DNA of 9,691 nucleotides, from positions 1 to 9,691 of the forward strand of contig JACVQI010000104.1 in NCBI GenBank assembly GCA_015661095.1. The letters are read 5' to 3'. Source of the DNA: Gammaproteobacteria bacterium. Lineage in GTDB: Bacteria > Pseudomonadota > Gammaproteobacteria > Eutrophobiales > Eutrophobiaceae. The notes beneath the pieces were generated by a model that worked only from the letters and a program-made list of their open reading frames with translations, made no database searches and was not told the origin of the DNA. This document shows, in pieces, positions 6,365 to 9,691 of the stretch. The position numbers and the translations under genes are program-made. The stretch's first letter is position 1. Each line of letters opens with the position of its first letter.

Positions 6365-7817
6365 GCGGCAATGGCCGGTTAGATGCCACGGTTGTAGCCA
6401 GCGCCCGGTATTCCTGGCAGTGTTTCAACAGGGGAATATTCTTGCCGGGATTGAGCAGGTCCACCGGGTCGAGGGCCTGCTTGACGGCATGGAACTGGCT
6501 GATCTCGGCATCACTGAACTGCAACGGCATCTGCCGGATCTTTTCCAGCCCCACGCCATGCTCGCCGGTGATGGTGCCACCCACGGCGATGCACTTGGCC
6601 AGAATGCGCCCGCCCATTTCCTCCACCAGTTGCAGTTGGCCGGGAATATTGGCGTCGAACAGAATCAGTGGGTGCAGATTGCCGTCCCCGGCATGAAAAA
6701 CATTGGCGACTCGCAGACCGTATTCCCGGGACAGCTGGCTGATATAGGACAGGACTTCCGCCAGGGCGCCGCGCGGGATGGTGCCATCCATGCAGTAATA
6801 ATCCGGTGCGAGCCGGCCCACGGCCGGGAAGGCGTTTTTCCGGCCATGCCAGAAGCGCAAACGCTCCGTTTCGTCCCGGGCAATGCGCAGGGAACTGGCG
6901 CCGGAACTGTTCAGAATAGCGCGAACGAGATCCATCTGCTCCGTCACGGTTGCCTCGCCTCCGTCCAGTTCCAGTAACAGGATGGCCGCGGCGTCGCGTG
7001 GATATCCGGCCCCTGCATAATCTTCCGCGGCACAGATCGCAAGAGTGTCCATCAACTCCAGGCCGGCGGGGATAATACCGGCAGCGATGATATTGCTCAC
7101 CGCCTGTCCGGCCTGGTCTATGGAAGTGAAGGCGGCCAGTACGGCCCTGACGGTTTGTGGCCTGGGTAACAGTCTGACAGTGACCTCCGTCACGACTCCC
7201 AGCATACCTTCCGATCCAATGAGCAGGGCCTGGAGATTAAACCCGGCGCTGTCCAGCCCGCTGCCACCCAGCAGGAGTTCAGCACCGTTGACCGAGATGA
7301 CTTTCAATTGCAGGACGTTATGGACGGTCAAACCGTATTTCAGGCAATGCACACCACCGGCATTTTCAGCAATATTCCCGCCGATGGAACAGGCGATCTG
7401 GGATGAAGGATCCGGGGCGTAGAATAAACCGAATGGCGCCACAGCCTCTGAAATGGCCAGATTCCGGACGCCGGCTTGAACGGTTGCGGTCCGGTTATCG
7501 GGATCGATGGCCAGGATCCGGTTCAGACGGGTCATGACCAGTAATAGGCCCTCGGTATGGGGTAAGGCGCCAGCCGATAATCCTGTTCCGGCGCCACGGG
7601 TGACTATCGGGACCCGCAATTCATAACAGAGTTTGATGATGGCCTTGACCTCATCGGCATTGCCCGGCAGGACCGCCAGCAGCGGCGTTTGCCGGTACAC
7701 CGGCAGGCCATCGCATTCAAACGGCCGCAATTGCTCTTCACTGTTGAGGATAAACTCCCGTGGCAGAATTTGTTGCAGTCCGGCGAGCAGCTTTTGCTTT
7801 ACAACCGGTTCAGCCAT
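6357..7817 (-). CDS. glcD: Glycolate dehydrogenase, catalytic FAD subunit GlcD
   Basis: A 486-aa FAD-linked 2-hydroxy-acid oxidase (E. coli GlcD has 499 aa). The N-terminal PCMH FAD domain shows RGAGTGLSAGALP (74-86), PDPSSQIACSIGGNIAENAGG (about 135-155, with the family's GGN) and LIGSEGMLGVVTEVTVRLLP (about 199-218). The C-terminal domain carries NVFHAGDGNLHP (372-383) and GEHGVG (418-423), the histidines and acidic residues linked to substrate and metal binding, and ends in DPVDLLNPGKN. It catalyses glycolate (and perhaps D-lactate) oxidation in complex with GlcE and GlcF. The ATG at 7817 has GGTGA about ten bases upstream. It is the first glc gene, 52 bases after a phosphoesterase gene on the same strand, and no terminator is visible in that gap. 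No glcC regulator, glcG, glcB or permease gene is in the window. Confidence 0.95.
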   Translation of the reverse strand: MAEPVVKQKLLAGLQQILPREFILNSEEQLRPFECDGLPVYRQTPLLAVLPGNADEVKAIIKLCYELRVPIVTRGAGTGLSAGALPHTEGLLLVMTRLNRILAIDPDNRTATVQAGVRNLAISEAVAPFGLFYAPDPSSQIACSIGGNIAENAGGVHCLKYGLTVHNVLQLKVISVNGAELLLGGSGLDSAGFNLQALLIGSEGMLGVVTEVTVRLLPRPQTVRAVLAAFTSIDQAGQAVSNIIAAGIIPAGLELMDTLAICAAEDYAGAGYPRDAAAILLLELDGGEATVTEQMDLVRAILNSSGASSLRIARDETERLRFWHGRKNAFPAVGRLAPDYYCMDGTIPRGALAEVLSYISQLSREYGLRVANVFHAGDGNLHPLILFDANIPGQLQLVEEMGGRILAKCIAVGGTITGEHGVGLEKIRQMPLQFSDAEISQFHAVKQALDPVDLLNPGKNIPLLKHCQEYRALATTVASNRPLPHD

Positions 7818-7869
7818 CGCGTAGTTATCACCGAAATAGCGAACCCGACCACTACTGAAATCTCAGCGA

Positions 7870-8847
7870 CTAGTGAACAGTCGGAGCGCACGACGTTTCC
7901 GGAGTCGCGGCTATGGCCGTTTGATACAATTCCGCACCCTCGGCATCGATAAACCGGACCCACATGCAGGCTGCATCGAGGGTCACATGGGTAAACCCGT
8001 GACTCTGCACGCTGAACAATGAATGTGGACCCTGCCCGACATGCCGCGTCAAGGCGCCGCCGCCGCCAGAAATAAAGTAATGCGTGCCGTCTTCCGGATT
8101 TATATGTTCCAGGTGATGATCATGACCGGCGAAATAGGCATTGACGTGATATTGCTTGAAAAACCCTGTCCAGGCCTGTATCAGTTCGACGGTATCGCCA
8201 TGCTCGCCGGAGCTGTAGAGTGGGTGATGGGCAAATATCAGTTTCCACACCGGCTTGTCATCATTCAGTGTTTTTTCCATCCAGGCCGTCTGGGCAGCCG
8301 TGTCCTGTTTGTCGACATGATGATACAGGTCCGGGCGGGCCAGATATTCCTTTAAATAGGGGTTGGAGTCGACGAATAACAGGCGCGCCAGCAGTTTATC
8401 GTTGAGCGTGAAATCCCTGGTGTGATAGTTAGCCGGCAGGATCCAGCGCGGATTTTTTTTCGCATAATCGATTTCTGCCTGAAACTCTCCAAAATAATCA
8501 TGATTACCGAGCGTGACATACCAGGGGATATCCTTGAGGTGCGGCAGCGCATAAACGGCTTCGTAATTCTTCTGCCAGGCGGGATCATCAACGCTCTTGA
8601 CACCGAAGGGATAGAAGTTATCACCGGTCGTCACGATGAAATCGATAGTATGCGTGGCCGCCACTTGCTCCATCTGTTGAGCTATCTTTACCTGTGTGGC
8701 ATCGCCCTGCATGCCCCAGTCGCCAATGACGATAAATTGCAGGGACTGCCGCGCAGTCGCTGTCTGAGTGGTTTGCCCCGCGCACGCGAGCGTACCGGCA
8801 AGCAGTACTACGGATAATATTAAATTACTGAAGGCTTTGTTATTCAT
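7870..8847 (-). CDS. Exported metallophosphoesterase of the tartrate-resistant (purple) acid phosphatase type
   Basis: A 325-aa calcineurin-like phosphoesterase of the small purple acid phosphatase (TRAP/ACP5) type. Dinuclear-metal motifs appear in order: GDWG (D43), GDNFY (D76, Y79), GNHDY (N115, H116), AHHPLYS (H207, H208) and GHDHH (H242, H244). Y79 after GDN is the residue that binds Fe(III) and gives such enzymes their colour. Residues 1-24 form a signal peptide (hydrophobic LILSVVLLAGTLACAG). Signal peptidase I cleavage after ACA is plausible; C22 in TLAC is a poor lipobox, so a lipoprotein is less likely. It should act in the periplasm or outside, releasing phosphate from esters. The ATG at 8847 has no clear Shine-Dalgarno. 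It lies 52 bases upstream of glcD on the same strand, but a periplasmic enzyme would not act on cytosolic 2-phosphoglycolate, so a shared pathway is unproven. Confidence 0.9.
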   Translation of the reverse strand: MNNKAFSNLILSVVLLAGTLACAGQTTQTATARQSLQFIVIGDWGMQGDATQVKIAQQMEQVAATHTIDFIVTTGDNFYPFGVKSVDDPAWQKNYEAVYALPHLKDIPWYVTLGNHDYFGEFQAEIDYAKKNPRWILPANYHTRDFTLNDKLLARLLFVDSNPYLKEYLARPDLYHHVDKQDTAAQTAWMEKTLNDDKPVWKLIFAHHPLYSSGEHGDTVELIQAWTGFFKQYHVNAYFAGHDHHLEHINPEDGTHYFISGGGGALTRHVGQGPHSLFSVQSHGFTHVTLDAACMWVRFIDAEGAELYQTAIAATPETSCAPTVH

Positions 8848-9047
8848 GAGTATTGAAGTCTTAATTTAAGAAGAAATATATCCCTGCCGCAGCCGTCATC
8901 CTGAACCGATATTGTAGCATGCGAAATGCTGAACTTTGGACAAATTAACTGGTCAATATATCGCAAGACCGGGCTTGATACAGATCAAAGCGAAATCACA
9001 TGGGTTTCCTATGCTTAGACTAAGGAGGCATTAAAAGATTAGAGTTT
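8848..9047. other. Divergent intergenic region between the phosphoesterase and host attachment genes
   Basis: This 200-base region must contain promoters for both neighbours. For the plus-strand gene there is a perfect FNR-type box with a -10 (see the separate entry). For the minus-strand phosphoesterase gene, TACAAT (8916-8911) is a fair -10 candidate about 65 bases before the ATG, but I find no good -35 at the right distance. Confidence 0.4.
8975..9014 (+). promoter_or_regulatory. Perfect FNR/ANR box and class II promoter for the host attachment gene
   Basis: TTGATACAGATCAA (8975-8988) matches the FNR consensus TTGAT-N4-ATCAA at all ten defined positions. A -10-like TATGCT (9009-9014) is centred 30 bases downstream of the box centre, which puts a start near 9021-9023 and the box near -41.5, as in class II FNR-activated promoters. 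No -35 hexamer is needed in that arrangement, and none is seen. The gene is thus probably switched on when oxygen is low, if the host has an FNR/ANR protein. Confidence 0.7.
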
Positions 9048-9476
9048 ATGTGCTCATCACTGGTCATAGTCGCCGAAAGCAGCCGCGCCAGGATCTTCGA
9101 GATGGAGAATCCTGGGAAGCCGCTGACTGAAATAAAAGACATGGTGCATCCGGAAAGCCGCGCCCACACACATGAACTGACTTCCGACCTCCCAGGCAGA
9201 AGTTTCGATAGTCATGGCCAGAGCCGCCATGCAATGGTAGATCCCCTGGACGTTAAAGAACATCAAGCACTCATCTTTGCGGAACAACTCGCCGGTTATA
9301 TAAACGCCGAATGCAGAAACAATAATCTGGAGCGACTCTATATCGCGGCGGCGCCGCATTTCCTTGGCCAGTTACGTAAAAAACTTGATGCAACGGCTAA
9401 ACACCACATAGTGCGCCAGCTTAATAAGAATCTGGTCACCATGGATGAAGCGACGATACGCAAACATCTTTTTTAG
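9048..9476 (+). CDS. Host attachment family protein
   Basis: A 142-aa cytoplasmic protein of the family annotated as 'host attachment protein' or 'protein required for attachment to host cells', whose usual length is about 140-150 aa. Family signs are the N-terminal LVIVAESSRARIF (5-17), the polar middle GRSFDSHGQSRHAM (50-63), EHQALIFAEQLAGYIN (71-86), LYIAAAPHFLGQLRK (97-111) and the conserved end LVTMDEATIRKHL (129-141). The family name comes from a plant-associated bacterium; the fold is thought to relate to release-factor-like domains, and the true role in free-living bacteria is unknown. The ATG agrees with family N-termini, but the strong AAGGAGG (9022-9028) is 19 bases away, too far for normal spacing; only AGAG (9041-9044) lies close. 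It is likely FNR-controlled and monocistronic, with a hairpin repeat directly after its stop. Confidence 0.85.
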   Translation: MCSSLVIVAESSRARIFEMENPGKPLTEIKDMVHPESRAHTHELTSDLPGRSFDSHGQSRHAMVDPLDVKEHQALIFAEQLAGYINAECRNNNLERLYIAAAPHFLGQLRKKLDATAKHHIVRQLNKNLVTMDEATIRKHLF

Positions 9477-9557
9477 AATGCAGGTTGGGCTGAATGAAAT
9501 AAGCCCAACTTTTCTAATACTCCCTGTTGGGCTTCGTACCTCAACCCAACCTACGCA
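9477..9557 (+). repeat. Hairpin-rich dispersed-type repeat, copy 1
   Basis: About 81 bases starting AATGCAGGTTGGGCTGAATG and ending ACCCAACCTACGCA. Inside are GTTGGGCT, AGCCCAAC, GTTGGGCTT and AACCCAACCTAC in alternating orientation, so two adjacent hairpins or one alternative central hairpin can form. The ends are imperfect inverted repeats (TGCAGGTTGGG against CCCAACCTACGCA). Its first 24 bases recur exactly 123 bases downstream. It looks like the REP/MITE-style GTTGGGC repeats scattered between genes in many gammaproteobacteria; this is recognition from memory, not a search. Confidence 0.75.
9484..9513 (+). terminator. Likely intrinsic terminator of the host attachment gene, formed by the repeat
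   Basis: GTTGGGCT (9484-9491) pairs perfectly with AGCCCAAC (9502-9509) across a 10-base loop, followed by TTTT (9510-9513). The hairpin begins 8 bases after the TAG stop. The T-run is short, so termination may be partial. Confidence 0.55.
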
Positions 9558-9599
9558 TACTGCACAGTCGCTAAGAACCCCATTCATGCCTGCGACGTT

Positions 9600-9679
9600 A
9601 ATGCAGGTTGGGCTGAATGAAATGAAGCCCAACTTTTCCAATGTTCCATGTTGGGCTTTGTGCCTCAGCCTTTCCTGCA
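9600..9679 (+). repeat. Hairpin-rich dispersed-type repeat, copy 2 (degenerate right end)
   Basis: A second copy in the same orientation. Its first 24 bases (9600-9623) are identical to 9477-9500. GTTGGGCT (9607-9614) pairs with AGCCCAAC (9626-9633), followed by TTTT, and the second GTTGGGCTT starts at 9650. The right end has drifted (CAGCCTTTCCTGCA in place of CAACCCAACCTACGCA), so the second hairpin is weakened. A one-base insertion lengthens the first loop relative to copy 1. Confidence 0.75.
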
Positions 9680-9691
9680 CTTACTGAGATC

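Noticed and set aside
6354..6977. Plus-strand 207-aa open frame opposite glcD
   Set aside because: It is antisense to the conserved C-terminal half of GlcD; no recognisable domain, so a shadow of the real gene.
9477..9680. CRISPR-like array
   Set aside because: Only two copies, each about 80 bases and internally palindromic, with no regular spacers or cas genes.
9372..9687. Open frames on both strands across the right-end repeats (102 aa minus, 80 aa plus)
   Set aside because: They mainly translate the GTTGGGCT/AGCCCAAC repeats and the end of the host attachment gene; repeated peptide segments reflect the DNA repeat, not a protein family.

Overview
The window looks like ordinary chromosome from a proteobacterium, most likely a gammaproteobacterium (a betaproteobacterium is possible). 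The evidence is a complete three-subunit GlcDEF glycolate dehydrogenase, a RimK-family ligase with the RLAN-type N-terminus, a 'host attachment' family protein, two FNR/ANR-type boxes and palindromic GTTGGGCT/AGCCCAAC repeats. No rRNA, tRNA, CRISPR array, insertion sequence or phage gene is visible. I cannot name the genus.

Layout from left to right. (1) 13-2183, minus strand: a two-gene operon, a papain-like C39-family peptidase homologue followed by a RimK-family ATP-grasp ligase, coupled through an ATGA overlap. (2) 2184-2632: an AT-rich gap with no recognisable gene. (3) 2633-3968, minus strand: a small helix-hairpin-helix protein equal to the N-terminal part of bacterial DNA polymerase X but lacking the polymerase and PHP domains, followed 36 bases on by a TauE/SafE permease gene. 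The permease gene is broken by a perfect 13-bp tandem duplication. The pair sits behind an FNR-type box with class II promoter spacing. (4) 4071-7817, minus strand: glcD-glcE-glcF with overlapping ends. (5) 7870-8847, minus strand: an exported purple acid phosphatase-type metallophosphoesterase, 52 bases upstream of glcD. (6) 8848-9047: a divergent intergenic region with a perfect FNR-type box (TTGAT-N4-ATCAA). (7) 9048-9476, plus strand: a host attachment family protein. (8) 9477-9680: two copies of a hairpin-rich repeat, the first probably also acting as the terminator.

Functionally, GlcDEF should oxidise glycolate to glyoxylate and pass the electrons to the respiratory chain. The ligase/peptidase pair is a candidate peptide- or amino-acid-tagging system whose substrate is unknown. 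The two FNR-type promoters suggest that the polX-like/tauE unit and the host attachment protein belong to the same oxygen-limitation regulon. The least ordinary signals are the 13-bp duplication that kills (or reversibly switches off) tauE, the two matched FNR-type promoters, the free-standing PolX N-terminus and the RimK/C39 pair.
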